Source: Desulfocurvus sp.
GTDB lineage: Bacteria; Desulfobacterota; Desulfovibrionia; Desulfovibrionales; Desulfovibrionaceae
Direction: 5' to 3'
NCBI GenBank assembly: GCA_020692325.1
Contig: JAIMKR010000005.1
Span: forward strand, 137,050 to 201,049
Length of the DNA stretch: 64,000 nucleotides
Each line of letters begins with the position of its first letter. Positions within the stretch are counted from its first letter, which is position 1. Made by a program: the position numbers and the translations under genes. Below the pieces are notes generated by a model. The model searched no databases and was not told the origin of the DNA. It saw only the letters and a program-made list of their open reading frames with translations. Shown here piece by piece: positions 28,674 through 37,795 of the stretch.

Positions 28674-29888
28674 CTACATTCCCACGAACAGCTTCTCGGC
28701 GGTGATGACCTTTTGCAGGTACTCGCGCGTCTCTTTCGCCGCGTGCTCGCGGGTGATGGTCTGATAGACGGCCAGAGGCGGCTTGGCGTTGATGGCGGTC
28801 AAGACGCGCGAGCGGTTGCGGTCGAAGGTGCGCAGCAGCGCCCCGGCCCCGCCGTTGTAAGAGGCGATGACGCAGTATTCCCGGCTCACGGGGTCGCGAA
28901 CGCCGGAAAGGTGCCGCGAGTCCAGCAGCTTTAGATATGCCGCGCCGTAGGTGATGTTGTTCTCCGGCTCGAAGAGGAAGGCCTTGCTCGGCTCCTGGCG
29001 GCGGCCTGTCAGGAAGGCCTGCACGTCGGCCCCGGCCGTCTGCGGAACCACCTGCATGAGGCCGATGGCCGGGACGGTGTTGATGGCGTAAGGGTTGAAG
29101 TCGCTCTCCACGCGGATGACTGCGTAGATGAGCGTGCGCGGCATGTCGAAGCGCTTGGCCGCGGCCTCGACCATGGGCTTGAACTTGGCTGCACGCACGT
29201 ACATGTGGTCGCGTTCCATCTCGATGACCACGTAGCGGATGATCTGGCCGGTCTCGCCGGTGCGCTCCTGCACGCCGTCGGACACAAGCCGGCGGGCGAA
29301 ATCCTCGGCCTGCCGCTCGGTGCGGATGTCGCGGCCGGCCTGGTCCTTCACCTCGCCGAGAAGGAAGGGCGTGCCGCCAAGCTTCACCGGCCCGCTGGAG
29401 AACATGTCCACCGCGCGCGGATCGTAAGGCGTCAGCACCGTGGTCACGATGGCCTCGCGCAGACGCTTCACCGGTGCGTCCTGGTCAAGTGTCTCGATGG
29501 TGATGCGGCCGGCCTCGAAGTCCACGCTGGCGCGAGAGAGATAGTTGTCGGTGTACTTGACGTATTCCTTGGGCTTGGCCTCGCGGGCGTCGCCCTGGCC
29601 CCACTTACCGCTGACGGCGTTGCGGAAGGCGTTCAGAATGCGCTTGAAGCGGCGGTAGTCCGTCAGAATGGCGTTGGGGTTGCTGGCGTAGCGCACGGCG
29701 CGGTTTTTGGCCATGTCCACGGCCCCGCCTGGATCGCCGCGGGCGACGCGCGCCACGTTCACCGCGTCGGACATGGAGCAGGAGACCAGCGGCAGGCAGC
29801 AGGCGCACAAGAGCAGCGTGGCGACGAGGACGTTCCCGCGTCGAGGAAGCCGCATTTTCGTAGACCGTGCGCTTGCGCGCCGCGACAT
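28674..29888 (-). CDS. Membrane-bound lytic murein transglycosylase, MltC-like
   Basis: A 404-residue lipoprotein that cleaves peptidoglycan. A basic start (MSRRASARSTKMRLPRRG) precedes a hydrophobic signal and a lipobox LVSC, so it is probably attached to the outer membrane. The middle part is the MltC-type N-terminal domain. The C-terminal SLT domain shows the catalytic Glu in AVIRVESDFNPYAIN, then GLMQVVPQTAG, NITYGAAYL and VIASYNGGAGALL. The ATG at 29888 is chosen because AAGGAG precedes it; an in-frame ATG upstream lacks one. Confidence 0.9.
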   Translation of the reverse strand: MSRRASARSTKMRLPRRGNVLVATLLLCACCLPLVSCSMSDAVNVARVARGDPGGAVDMAKNRAVRYASNPNAILTDYRRFKRILNAFRNAVSGKWGQGDAREAKPKEYVKYTDNYLSRASVDFEAGRITIETLDQDAPVKRLREAIVTTVLTPYDPRAVDMFSSGPVKLGGTPFLLGEVKDQAGRDIRTERQAEDFARRLVSDGVQERTGETGQIIRYVVIEMERDHMYVRAAKFKPMVEAAAKRFDMPRTLIYAVIRVESDFNPYAINTVPAIGLMQVVPQTAGADVQAFLTGRRQEPSKAFLFEPENNITYGAAYLKLLDSRHLSGVRDPVSREYCVIASYNGGAGALLRTFDRNRSRVLTAINAKPPLAVYQTITREHAAKETREYLQKVITAEKLFVGM

Positions 29889-30065
29889 CTCGTCTCCTTC
29901 ATGGTTTTGGGACATCCGCCGGGCCCCCGTGAGTTTGTGGGACTGGCGGCGTAGCGCCGTGCGTCGCGACAAAATCGGCGGGAGGCCGAATCGGTGACGG
30001 GGCGAACGTTCGCAAGCGGATTGTAGCCAGCGCGGGCCGTCATGTCGAGGCGGCGGAGGAGAGGA

Positions 30066-31067
30066 TCAGCGGGCCAGGGCGCGGGCTTCGGCCACATAAC
30101 GGGTGGCGAGGAGATTGTCGCCGCAGGCCTCGGCCCAGTGCAGGTACAGCAGACGCAGGTCGCGGCGCAGCGCGGCGTCGGGCTGGTTTATGCGTTTGTC
30201 GGGCAGGTTGTCGTCGAATCCCTGGCGCAGCATGGCGGCGAAGGCCTCGGCTCGGTGCCGGGGCCGGTCGGCCGCGTCCACCAGGGCCGCGCCGGCGCGG
30301 GCCAGCATGTGGCGGCGCGGTTCATCGGCCAGCAGTTCCCGGGCCACGCGCGCGCAGTCCCCGGCGTCGTCCGGGGCGTACGCGGCGAAATGCCGGCCCT
30401 CCCGGAACAGCAGGTTCTGACCGTTGCCGATGCGGGGGGTGAGCAGGCACGCGCCGCAGGCCAGAGCCTCGAACACGCGGAAGTTCAGGTCGCCGCGTTC
30501 GGCGATGTTCAGCACCACGCGCGCGCGGGGGAACAGTTCGGTGAAGTCGCCGCGCGTGACGCGCAGACCGGGCAGCAGTCCGGCCAGACGACGCAGGAAG
30601 CGCTCGCGGCCCGGCGTGGTGAGGGGGTCCACGGCGCCGACGAAGAGCACGCCGTATTCCTTCGCCGTCGGGCGCGGAACGTAGCGGTCCTCGGCGAAGG
30701 GCGGCAGCCAGAGCACGCGGCCGTTGTCCGGCCCGGCCGCAAAACGGGGCAGCTCGTCGCGCAGGCTCAGGGCGCAGAGGTCGAAGGCCGCGGCGTAGAC
30801 CGGGTACCAGCCGTGGATGTGCGCGTCGATGCAATAGAAGGCGGTAAGGCAGGGGTAACGCTCCACGCCGAGCAGCGGCGGCGGCAGGCTGCGGTCGGCA
30901 TAGACCACCACGTCGGGCTCGTCGCCGCAGGCGGTCACGATGTCGTCCCAGGAGAGCGCGGCGGGCTTGGTCAGCGAGATCAGCCTTGTCGCGAATCCCC
31001 ATGCGGTCATGTGCGGTTGGAAGAACTGCCCGCCGATCCAGGCGATGAGCGGCTGCGCGCGCGTCAT
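30066..31067 (-). CDS. Glycosyltransferase (CgeB/GT1-like)
   Basis: A 333-residue protein. The N-terminal half is a Rossmann-like domain (PLIAWIGGQFFQPHMTAWG). The C-terminal half resembles the glycosyltransferase domain found in CgeB-type proteins: VLFVGAVDPLTTPGRERFL, VVLNIAERGDLNFRVFEALA, GACLLTPRIGN and FREGRHFAAYAP. The substrate is unknown, but a sugar on the cell surface is likely. Its ATG overlaps the stop of the WcbI-like gene by four bases, so both are made together. Confidence 0.65.
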   Translation of the reverse strand: MTRAQPLIAWIGGQFFQPHMTAWGFATRLISLTKPAALSWDDIVTACGDEPDVVVYADRSLPPPLLGVERYPCLTAFYCIDAHIHGWYPVYAAAFDLCALSLRDELPRFAAGPDNGRVLWLPPFAEDRYVPRPTAKEYGVLFVGAVDPLTTPGRERFLRRLAGLLPGLRVTRGDFTELFPRARVVLNIAERGDLNFRVFEALACGACLLTPRIGNGQNLLFREGRHFAAYAPDDAGDCARVARELLADEPRRHMLARAGAALVDAADRPRHRAEAFAAMLRQGFDDNLPDKRINQPDAALRRDLRLLYLHWAEACGDNLLATRYVAEARALAR

Positions 31068-31891
31068 GCCGACACCGCCCGCAGGTAGCCGATGAAGTCG
31101 TCGATGCCGGCCAGACGGCAGTCCACATAAGCCGCCGCGTATTCCTGAAAATTGCGTTCCCGGCCGTAAGTGGGGTAGCGCGTGTCCTGGCGGCCGTAAG
31201 CAAGACCGTAGAATTCCGCCGCCTGTGGATGGATGGGCAGGTGGAACTCCTCGTAACCGGTGGTGAAGCCGCCCAGCCGCGCCGGGTCCATGGGGGCGAA
31301 CCCGAGGTGAGCCAAGACGCCCGCCGCCGCGAGCAGGATCAGCTCCGCGACGGGGTGGTTGACGGTGAGAAAGAGCGGCCGTTCGCGGAAATGCTCCAGT
31401 ACGTGGTCCAGATAGGGCACGGACGTGCGGGTCTGGCGCGCCCGCTCGGTTCGCACGGTCTCGGCGAGCAGGGCGGACAGGTCGAACTTGGCGGCCAGTG
31501 GCGTGTGCAGGTATACGTGCAGGATGTCGCGCCGGGGCAGGCCCATGGCGAGCAACTTGTCCAGCAGCTTGTCGCGGTAATCGAAGCCCGGCTCTCCGGA
31601 CCACAGGGGCCATGGCCCCCGGAAGAACATGTTGGGGATGCACAGCCGGGGCGTGGCGGCAGGCAGGCGTCGCAACAACGCGTCCGAGGCCAGCTCCCCC
31701 CATTCCGGCCCCAGATGCTGGTGCAGGAACAGCCCGCAGGACGCCAGCGCCTCGGCCGGAATCGGCTCGCGCGCGTAGTTGAGGAACACGCGCGGCGTGA
31801 AGGCGGCGTTGAATTCCGGGCTGGCTTGCAGCGCCCGGGCCAGCGGTTCTCCCTGGCAGTTGGCGTGCAGTATGGCGAGACGTTTTTTCAC
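31064..31891 (-). CDS. WcbI-domain polysaccharide biosynthesis protein
   Basis: A 275-residue protein beginning RLAILHANCQGEPLARAL, the nucleotide-like loop of the WcbI family known from capsule gene clusters. Later conserved parts include LCIPNMFFRGPWPLW, YLDHVLEHFRERPLFLTVNHP and EFHLPIHPQA. The start is uncertain: GTG at 31891 gives MKKRLAIL but has no clear ribosome site, and the frame is open upstream. With the overlapping glycosyltransferase it forms a two-gene unit on the minus strand, divergent from the B12 riboswitch. Confidence 0.65.
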   Translation of the reverse strand: MKKRLAILHANCQGEPLARALQASPEFNAAFTPRVFLNYAREPIPAEALASCGLFLHQHLGPEWGELASDALLRRLPAATPRLCIPNMFFRGPWPLWSGEPGFDYRDKLLDKLLAMGLPRRDILHVYLHTPLAAKFDLSALLAETVRTERARQTRTSVPYLDHVLEHFRERPLFLTVNHPVAELILLAAAGVLAHLGFAPMDPARLGGFTTGYEEFHLPIHPQAAEFYGLAYGRQDTRYPTYGRERNFQEYAAAYVDCRLAGIDDFIGYLRAVSA

Positions 31892-31984
31892 GGTGAAAAA
31901 TAAGCAATCATCGTGCCATATTGAGGGCGGCGCGCCACGCCGGTTCTTGAAAACGCGGGGCGCATCGGCTAGAAAACCCACGCC

Positions 31985-32145
31985 GGGCGGACATCCCGGA
32001 ACACGGTGCGATTCCGTGGCGATCCCGTCGCCGTAACCGGGGACCGGGGAACGTGGGGCGAAAAGCCCAGCCACTGCGCTTTGCGTGGGAAGGCCGTTCC
32101 CAGGAATGATCCGGAAGCCGGAAGACCTGTCCGCGCCGTGTTGGT
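31985..32145 (+). ncRNA. Cobalamin (B12) riboswitch
   Basis: The conserved blocks of the cobalamin aptamer occur in order: GGTGCGATTCC at 32005, GCCGTAACCGGGGACC near 32030, AGCCCAGCCACTGCGC near 32065 (the GCCACTG box), TGGGAAGG, and CCGGAAGCCGGAAGACCTG at 32111-32129 (the B12 box). It lies about 110 bases before cobT. A GC-rich inverted repeat with a T run at 32188-32222 follows the aptamer and may be the expression platform. B12 binding should reduce cobT expression. Confidence 0.92.
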
Positions 32146-32255
32146 GGAGCGGAGCCCGATGGCAAAGGGTTCCGGCGGACGTTTGCGCGTCGGCCGGGCC
32201 TTTTTTGGGTCCAGGCCGGCGCATTCCGGGCAACCTTCGGATTTAAGGAGCTCCC

Positions 32256-33323
32256 ATGCGCCAGAACCTCGACGCCGTTCTCGCGGCGATCCAACCCGTG
32301 GACCCGCGCCTCGCCCCAGCCGGGCAGGCCCACATCGACAACCTGACGAAGCCCAAGGGCAGCCTGGGCCGACTGGAGGAGTTGGCCCTTCAACTCTATC
32401 TCGTGCAGGGCGGCAAGGCCCCGGTCGCCGACCCCGCGCGCGTGTACACCATCGCTGGCGACCACGGAGTGGTGGACGAGGGCGTGAGCCTGTTCCCGCA
32501 GGATGTGACGCGCCAGATGGTGCTGAATTTCCTGAACGGCGGCGCGGGCATCAACGTGCTGGCAAAAACCGCCGGGGCGCAGCTCTTCGTGGTGGACGCC
32601 GGCTGTAAGGGACCGGACTTCGAGCCGCATCCGGCGCTCATCCGCGCCAAGGTGGCCGAGGGCGCGGCCAATCTGGCCAAGGGACCGGCCATGACTGAGG
32701 AGCAGTGCGTGCGCGCCCTGCTGCTGGGCGTGGACCTGGCCGACCGCGCGGCGGCCGAGGGGGTGCGCGTGCTCGGCACCAGCGACATGGGCATCGGCAA
32801 CACCACGCCCTCGACGCTGCTGTACTGCGCCTACCTGGGGCTGCCGCCGGAGGAGATGACCGGCCCGGGCACCGGGCTGGACCGCGCCGGCGTGGCGCGC
32901 AAGCTCGCGGTCATCCACCGGGCGTTGGCTCTGCACGCGGATGTCGTCGCCGGCGGCGATCCCCTGGCCATTCTCACCGCGCTGGGCGGGCTGGAAATCG
33001 CGGCCCTGGCCGGTCTGGTGCTGGGCGGGGCGAGGAACCGGCAGCTCGTCTGCGTGGACGGGTTCATCTCCACCGCAGCGTGTCTGGCGGCCTGGAAGCT
33101 CTGTCCGGCCACGGCGGACTACACGGTGCTCTCCCACGCCTCGGCCGAGCCGGGACACAAGGCGGCCGTGGCGCGCATGGGCAAGAAGCCCCTGCTCGAC
33201 CTGGGCTTCCGCCTGGGCGAGGGCACGGGCGCGGTCATCGCCATGTTCCTGCTGCGTTCGGCCGCGGCCATGTTCAACGACATGGCCTCCTTCGATTCCG
33301 CCGGGGTGAGCACGGCCGACTAG
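32256..33323 (+). CDS. cobT: Nicotinate-nucleotide-dimethylbenzimidazole phosphoribosyltransferase CobT
   Basis: A 355-residue enzyme that activates the lower ligand base of cobalamin by transferring phosphoribose from nicotinate mononucleotide. Motifs: LTKPKGSLGRLEELA, TIAGDHGVVDEGVSLFP, NFLNGGAGINVLA, GTSDMGIGNTTPSTLL and FISTAACLAAWKLCP, plus the catalytic Glu region in LGEGTGAVIAMFLL. The ATG at 32256 follows AAGGAG. It is controlled by the riboswitch upstream and closed by a terminator at 33349. Confidence 0.97.
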   Translation: MRQNLDAVLAAIQPVDPRLAPAGQAHIDNLTKPKGSLGRLEELALQLYLVQGGKAPVADPARVYTIAGDHGVVDEGVSLFPQDVTRQMVLNFLNGGAGINVLAKTAGAQLFVVDAGCKGPDFEPHPALIRAKVAEGAANLAKGPAMTEEQCVRALLLGVDLADRAAAEGVRVLGTSDMGIGNTTPSTLLYCAYLGLPPEEMTGPGTGLDRAGVARKLAVIHRALALHADVVAGGDPLAILTALGGLEIAALAGLVLGGARNRQLVCVDGFISTAACLAAWKLCPATADYTVLSHASAEPGHKAAVARMGKKPLLDLGFRLGEGTGAVIAMFLLRSAAAMFNDMASFDSAGVSTAD

Positions 33324-33348
33324 CCGGTGGGCGCTGCCCGACGAAATA

Positions 33349-33390
33349 AGAAAGGCCCGGGGCTGTGTGCTCCGGGCCTTTCTGCTTTTG
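33349..33390. terminator. Bidirectional terminator between cobT and the YbjQ-like gene
   Basis: AGAAAGGCCCGG (33349-33360) pairs with CCGGGCCTTTCT (33372-33383), with A-rich and T-rich flanks on both sides. It serves two convergent genes. Confidence 0.88.
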
Positions 33391-33392
33391 AT

Positions 33393-33728
33393 CTATTTCA
33401 TGACGGGTTTGAGACGTACCGCCGTGCCGTAGCAGGAGTAGTACTTCTCGCCCTCGGGATGGAAGGCCACGCTCTCGCGGTAGCCGAGGATGGCGTCGGC
33501 GTTGACTTCGAGCGCCTGGGCGATGAGGCCGTAGAAGGCGTTGTCGAAGTTGTAGCTGCGGCAGACGATGAGCCCGAAAGTGCCCAGCACCTCGCGGCCG
33601 CTGATGGCGTCGAGGGTGACGATTTTGAAGCGCCCCGCCATGTAGACGTCCTTGGCCAGGGACACGCGCGGCTCCGGCTTGGCGTCCTCCTCGGCGGGCT
33701 TGTTCTTGCCACCCTTGAATATCGTCAT
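33393..33728 (-). CDS. YbjQ-like (UPF0145) heavy-metal-binding-fold protein
   Basis: A 111-residue protein. The N-terminus is Lys/Glu-rich (MTIFKGGKNKPAEEDAK), followed by a compact fold: GRFKIVTLDAISGREVLG, then ALEVNADAILGYRESVAF and a C-terminal CYGTAVRLKPVM. The 'NADAILGxR…YGTAVRL' pattern recalls the YbjQ family, whose role is not established. The ATG at 33728 follows AAGGAG; an upstream in-frame ATG has none. Confidence 0.55.
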   Translation of the reverse strand: MTIFKGGKNKPAEEDAKPEPRVSLAKDVYMAGRFKIVTLDAISGREVLGTFGLIVCRSYNFDNAFYGLIAQALEVNADAILGYRESVAFHPEGEKYYSCYGTAVRLKPVMK

Positions 33729-33813
33729 CGTTTTCTCCTTGTATCGTCCGGCCATCCGCGGTGCGCGGCCGGCGCGCCGTTGTTTGTAGCGCAGGCGCGC
33801 CCGCCGGGCAACC

Positions 33814-36528
33814 CTAGGGCCGCACCTCCACGACGGATGCGCCGTCCCAGTTCAGGACGCGAGCGGCGGCCTGCCGCACGTCCTCGGACGTCAGGGTCCT
33901 GGCGTGCTCCACCAGCTTCCGTTCCGCGTCGCGGTCGAAGCCCTGCACCAGCGCTCCGGCGGTCTCGGCGCTGCGCGCCATGAGTCCCTGCCGGCTCTGG
34001 TAGTAGTCGCCGATGAGGATGTTCTTGGCTCGGATGACCTCGGCCTCGGGCAGCGGATGCGCCGTCAGGTTGGCCGCGGCCTTGCGGAAGCCCTCCATGG
34101 CCTGTGGCAGCTTGTCCGGGTCGGAGCCGATGTAGAAGGCCATGTAGCCCGCCTGCTTGAGCTGCCACAGGAAGGCCGTCACCGTGTAGCCGAGGCCCTG
34201 CTTGTCGCGCATGTCGCGGAAGAGCAGACCGCTCTGGCCGGCCAGGGCCGCGCGCAACAGCGAGAGCCGGGCGCTCTCGTCCAGGTTCTCGCGGCCGGGG
34301 GTCTTGAAGATGACGAACAGGTGCGCCTGATTGCGGCCGGGCAGAGCGAGGTCCGCCCGGGCCTTGTCGCGCCAGACGGGTGCGGGGGGCAACGCGGCGT
34401 TCTGTGTGGGCGCGAGCCGTTCGGCCAGCTTCCGGGCAAAGGCCGTCACGGCCGCCTCGTCGAAGTCGCCGCACACGCTCAGAACGAAGGGACGCGCGGT
34501 CTGCCGCTTCCAGAAGTCCCTGGCCTGCGCCGTGGTGAAGCCGGCCACCGTGGTCGCGTCGCCCAGGCGCTGGTAGTCGTACGGGGCGGAGTCGAAGAGC
34601 ACTCCCGGCAGCTTGCGGAAGGCCAGACCGAGTGGCTGATCCTCCGCGCGTTTGATGGCGTTGATCTGGTCGCGCCGCGCACGGGCCAGCTCGGAATCCG
34701 GGAAGGCCGGGACCGTCAGCATCTCGTCCATCAGGCCGAGCATGTCCGGCGCGAAGCGGCTGGGGAACTTGGCGCGCAGGCTGAAGGTGTCCGTGCCGGC
34801 GCCGGCGGAGAGTTCCGCCGCGCGGTCGGAAAGGAAGTCCTCGATCTGGTTGTTGCCGTGCGTTTTGGTCCCGCGCGTGAGCAGCGACGCGGTGAAGGAT
34901 CCCAGGCCCTGTTCAGCGGGCGTCAACAAGGCGTCGCCGCCGGTCCAGGCGATGGTCGCGGCCGTGTAGGGCAGGGTGTGATCGGGCGTGAGCGCGAGCA
35001 CGCAGCCGCCGGGCAGGGCGATTTGCCTGGGCTTGGCCTGGGCTGTCTTTTCCGCGCCGGCCGTGGCGGCGGGCTTGGCGGGCCAGTGCTTGCGCAGGGA
35101 GGCGAGCAGCGCGGCCTTGTCGAGTTTGGCGTCCTTGGGTTCGAGGATGGCGGCGGAGAGGGCCTCGGGCCGGAGGAACTCGCGATAGGCGGCGGAGAGC
35201 TGCGTTTTGTCCATTCCGGCCACGGCGGAGAGATAGTTGGCCTCGGCCTGCTGGCCGCCCTCGAAGGCATACTGCCGCGCCAGCTTGCCGGCCAGGCCTC
35301 CGATGGTCTCGCGCTCCAGGAAGATGCCGGCCTCGATGTTCGTGCGCGCGCGGCGGATTTCCTGATCGGTGACGCTCTCGGGATCGAACTTCGCCAGCGC
35401 CTCGGTCAGCTGATCCCAGAAGGCGGGCAGCTTGTCCGCGTCGAGGGTGGCGGAGACCATGAGGATGCCGCCGCGCTCCAGGTTGCTCACGCCCACGCCG
35501 ATGGAGTCCACCAGCCCCTTCTCATATTTGAATTCGCGGTACAGACGCGAGGTCTCGTCGCCGCCGAGGATCTGCGCCAGCATGTCCAGGCTGGCCATCT
35601 TGCCGGAGAGGAAGTCCGGCGCGGGGAAAGCCAGCCCAAGATGCACCTTGTTCCACACGCCGGGCACCACCACGAGCCTTGGCCCGCCGTTCTCGACGAG
35701 CTTGAAGGGATGCGGCGGGGTGATGGGCGTGGTGTTCGGGATGCCACCGAGGAGCTTGTCAGCCTCGGCGATGACGTCGGCCGCCTTCACGCGGCCCACC
35801 ACGCAGAGAACCATGTTCTGCGGCTGGTACAGCGGTGCGATGTATCCGCGCAGGGAGTCGCTCGTCACGGCGCGCACGGTGTCGCGGTAGCCGATGATGG
35901 GCCACTGGTAGCTGGTGCCGGCGAAGACCATGCCCTGCAGGGTCTGGAAGAGCATGCTGCCGGGGGTGTCCTCCCCGCGCTTGAGCTCGGCCAGCACCAC
36001 TTCCTTCTCGCTTTTCAGCTGATCGGGCAGCAGGCTGGGACGGAAGGTCATGTCCGCCACGACCTTCATGCCGAGCTTCCACGAGGCGTCGGGCACCTCC
36101 ACGTGATACACCGTGTCGTCGAAGCTGGTGGCGGCGTTGAGGCTGCCGCCCACGTCCTCGATGCGCCGGGCCACCTCGCCGGGTTTCATATCGCCCGCGC
36201 CCTTGAAGACCATGTGCTCCAACACGTGGCTGATGCCGGCCTGGGCGCGCGTCTCATAGGCGCTGCCGGCGTGCACCACCATGCGGATGTGCGCCAGCGG
36301 GAAGCGGTCATCGGGTTTCACCAGCACGCCCAGACCGTTTTTCAGGCAAACGAAGGTCACTCCCTCGATTGCGGTCCCGGGCTGGGACTGGGCGTCCGCC
36401 TTGGGAGCGTCCGTGGCGGGGGGGACGGGCTGCCGCTGGGCCTTGGACACGTGCGCCCCGGCCGCCAGCGCGCCGCCGGCGGGCAGAAGAACGAGGGCCA
36501 AGAGAAGCCAGGAAACGATGCGGCGCAT
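33814..36528 (-). CDS. M16 family zinc metallopeptidase (two-domain, exported)
   Basis: A 904-residue pitrilysin-family protease. A signal peptide (WLLLALVLLPAGGALAAG) directs it to the periplasm. The inverted zinc motif HVLEH lies near residue 106 (ISHVLEHMVFKGAG), with the third ligand Glu about 75 residues on (VVLAELKRGED). The C-terminal half repeats the M16 fold (RDQINAIKRAEDQPLGLAF…YTVTAFLWQLKQAGYMAFYIG) but has no zinc motif, as usual. Length fits the 850-950-residue bacterial forms. Substrate unknown. Confidence 0.92.
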   Translation of the reverse strand: MRRIVSWLLLALVLLPAGGALAAGAHVSKAQRQPVPPATDAPKADAQSQPGTAIEGVTFVCLKNGLGVLVKPDDRFPLAHIRMVVHAGSAYETRAQAGISHVLEHMVFKGAGDMKPGEVARRIEDVGGSLNAATSFDDTVYHVEVPDASWKLGMKVVADMTFRPSLLPDQLKSEKEVVLAELKRGEDTPGSMLFQTLQGMVFAGTSYQWPIIGYRDTVRAVTSDSLRGYIAPLYQPQNMVLCVVGRVKAADVIAEADKLLGGIPNTTPITPPHPFKLVENGGPRLVVVPGVWNKVHLGLAFPAPDFLSGKMASLDMLAQILGGDETSRLYREFKYEKGLVDSIGVGVSNLERGGILMVSATLDADKLPAFWDQLTEALAKFDPESVTDQEIRRARTNIEAGIFLERETIGGLAGKLARQYAFEGGQQAEANYLSAVAGMDKTQLSAAYREFLRPEALSAAILEPKDAKLDKAALLASLRKHWPAKPAATAGAEKTAQAKPRQIALPGGCVLALTPDHTLPYTAATIAWTGGDALLTPAEQGLGSFTASLLTRGTKTHGNNQIEDFLSDRAAELSAGAGTDTFSLRAKFPSRFAPDMLGLMDEMLTVPAFPDSELARARRDQINAIKRAEDQPLGLAFRKLPGVLFDSAPYDYQRLGDATTVAGFTTAQARDFWKRQTARPFVLSVCGDFDEAAVTAFARKLAERLAPTQNAALPPAPVWRDKARADLALPGRNQAHLFVIFKTPGRENLDESARLSLLRAALAGQSGLLFRDMRDKQGLGYTVTAFLWQLKQAGYMAFYIGSDPDKLPQAMEGFRKAAANLTAHPLPEAEVIRAKNILIGDYYQSRQGLMARSAETAGALVQGFDRDAERKLVEHARTLTSEDVRQAAARVLNWDGASVVEVRP

Positions 36529-36726
36529 GGGGACTCCTTGCGTTGAGGGAACGGGGCGCGGCCGTGGAGGACGAACGGGGCCGGGAGCGGCCCGCCGCGC
36601 GAATCATCCGCGTAGTGATAAGCCCGGGCCGGTCGCTCGGCAAGTGCGGCCGGGGGCCGGTTCACGCACAGGCGGGATCGCCGCTGGCGTTGACCGCGCG
36701 CGCGCGCCGGGCTAGGCTCCCCGGTC

Positions 36727-37755
36727 ATGCGAATCCCTTGTTTCCGCGATCGTGTTCCCGGCCCGCTCGCGTGGCCGGTCCTTGGGGCCGCGTTTGTCCT
36801 TGTCTGCCTCGCCGTCCCCCTGTGCTGGACCGCCGAGGGAAGCCAGCCGGCCGGGCCCGCAAGGTCCGTCGCGTCCGCCAATTCGCCGGGCGTATCCACG
36901 CCGGGCGCATCCACGCCGGGCGCATCCACGCCGGGCGCATCCGTCGTTTCGGGCACCCCGGTCCATGCGGTCGCCGTGGTCAATCCGGCGACCCTGCCCG
37001 CCGTCGCGCGGCTCGATCTGGCCGTGTTGCGCTCGGCCTACCCTGGCGTCGTGGACGGCATGGAGCGCGGGACCGATGGCCTGCTGTACCTGCGCCTGCG
37101 CGACGGCACACGGCTGGTCTATGACGACGGGAAAAAACGCGCGCCCCGGGAGGCGCGGGAGCATCCCGACGTGCGAACCATGCTCGCGCAGATCTATCCG
37201 CTCGGGCCGCTCACCCCGGCCATGGCGCGTCCGGCTAGTGACTTCAATCCCGGCCGCCGCCGCGTGACGGCCTTGTTCAAGGCGCTGTACGGCAACAGTC
37301 AGGCCGAGGTGCGCGCCAACTGCGTCAAGGTGAATTTCGATGGCCACGAGGAGCTGTTCAACGCGCGCCACGGTGCTGCTGCGGCGCTTGCCCGCGTGGC
37401 CGCGCGCATCGGCGCGCTGCTGCCGGCGCATCCCGGATGGGCGCGCGTGCTACGGCCGCTTGGCGGTACCTTCTGCTGGCGTGAGATCGCCGGCACGGAC
37501 CGCCTGAGCGCGCACTCCTTCGGCGCGGCCATCGACCTCAACGCCGGTCTGCCGTATTGGCGCTGGGAACGCTGGCCCGAGACCGTGCCGGCCAAGCGTC
37601 TGGCCTTCCCGAGCGAGATCGTCGAGGCTTTCGAGGCCGAGGGCTTCGTGTGGGGCGGCAAGTGGGACGCCTTCGACCTCATGCACTTCGAGTACCGCCC
37701 GGCGTTGATTCTCAAGGCGCGGGTGCTCGCCGGGCAGGTCAAACTGCCCCGGTAG
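36727..37755 (+). CDS. M15-family D-alanyl-D-alanine carboxypeptidase-like protein
   Basis: A 342-residue exported enzyme predicted to trim peptidoglycan stems. The N-terminus (MRIPCFRDRVPG, then a hydrophobic stretch) is a signal or anchor, followed by a Pro/Ser/Thr-rich linker that includes the repeat at 36886-36945. The C-terminal peptidase_M15C domain shows ANCVKVNFDGHEELF, the zinc ligands in LSAHSFGAAIDLN and the final LMHFEYRP. The ATG at 36727 is the only good start; its ribosome site is weak. Confidence 0.85.
   Translation: MRIPCFRDRVPGPLAWPVLGAAFVLVCLAVPLCWTAEGSQPAGPARSVASANSPGVSTPGASTPGASTPGASVVSGTPVHAVAVVNPATLPAVARLDLAVLRSAYPGVVDGMERGTDGLLYLRLRDGTRLVYDDGKKRAPREAREHPDVRTMLAQIYPLGPLTPAMARPASDFNPGRRRVTALFKALYGNSQAEVRANCVKVNFDGHEELFNARHGAAAALARVAARIGALLPAHPGWARVLRPLGGTFCWREIAGTDRLSAHSFGAAIDLNAGLPYWRWERWPETVPAKRLAFPSEIVEAFEAEGFVWGGKWDAFDLMHFEYRPALILKARVLAGQVKLPR
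36886..36945 (+). repeat. 15-bp tandem repeat in the linker of the M15 peptidase
   Basis: Four copies of CGCCGGGCGCATCCA (first one with GTATCCA) run in frame and encode repeats of PGAST. A change in copy number keeps the frame and only alters linker length. Confidence 0.88.
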
Positions 37756-37795
37756 CGCGCGCCGGGCGTTCGCGCGGCGTTCCGGGAGGATACGG

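Noticed and set aside
33904-36546. An 880-codon open frame on the plus strand
   Set aside because: Antisense shadow of the M16 peptidase, which has its zinc motif and signal peptide.
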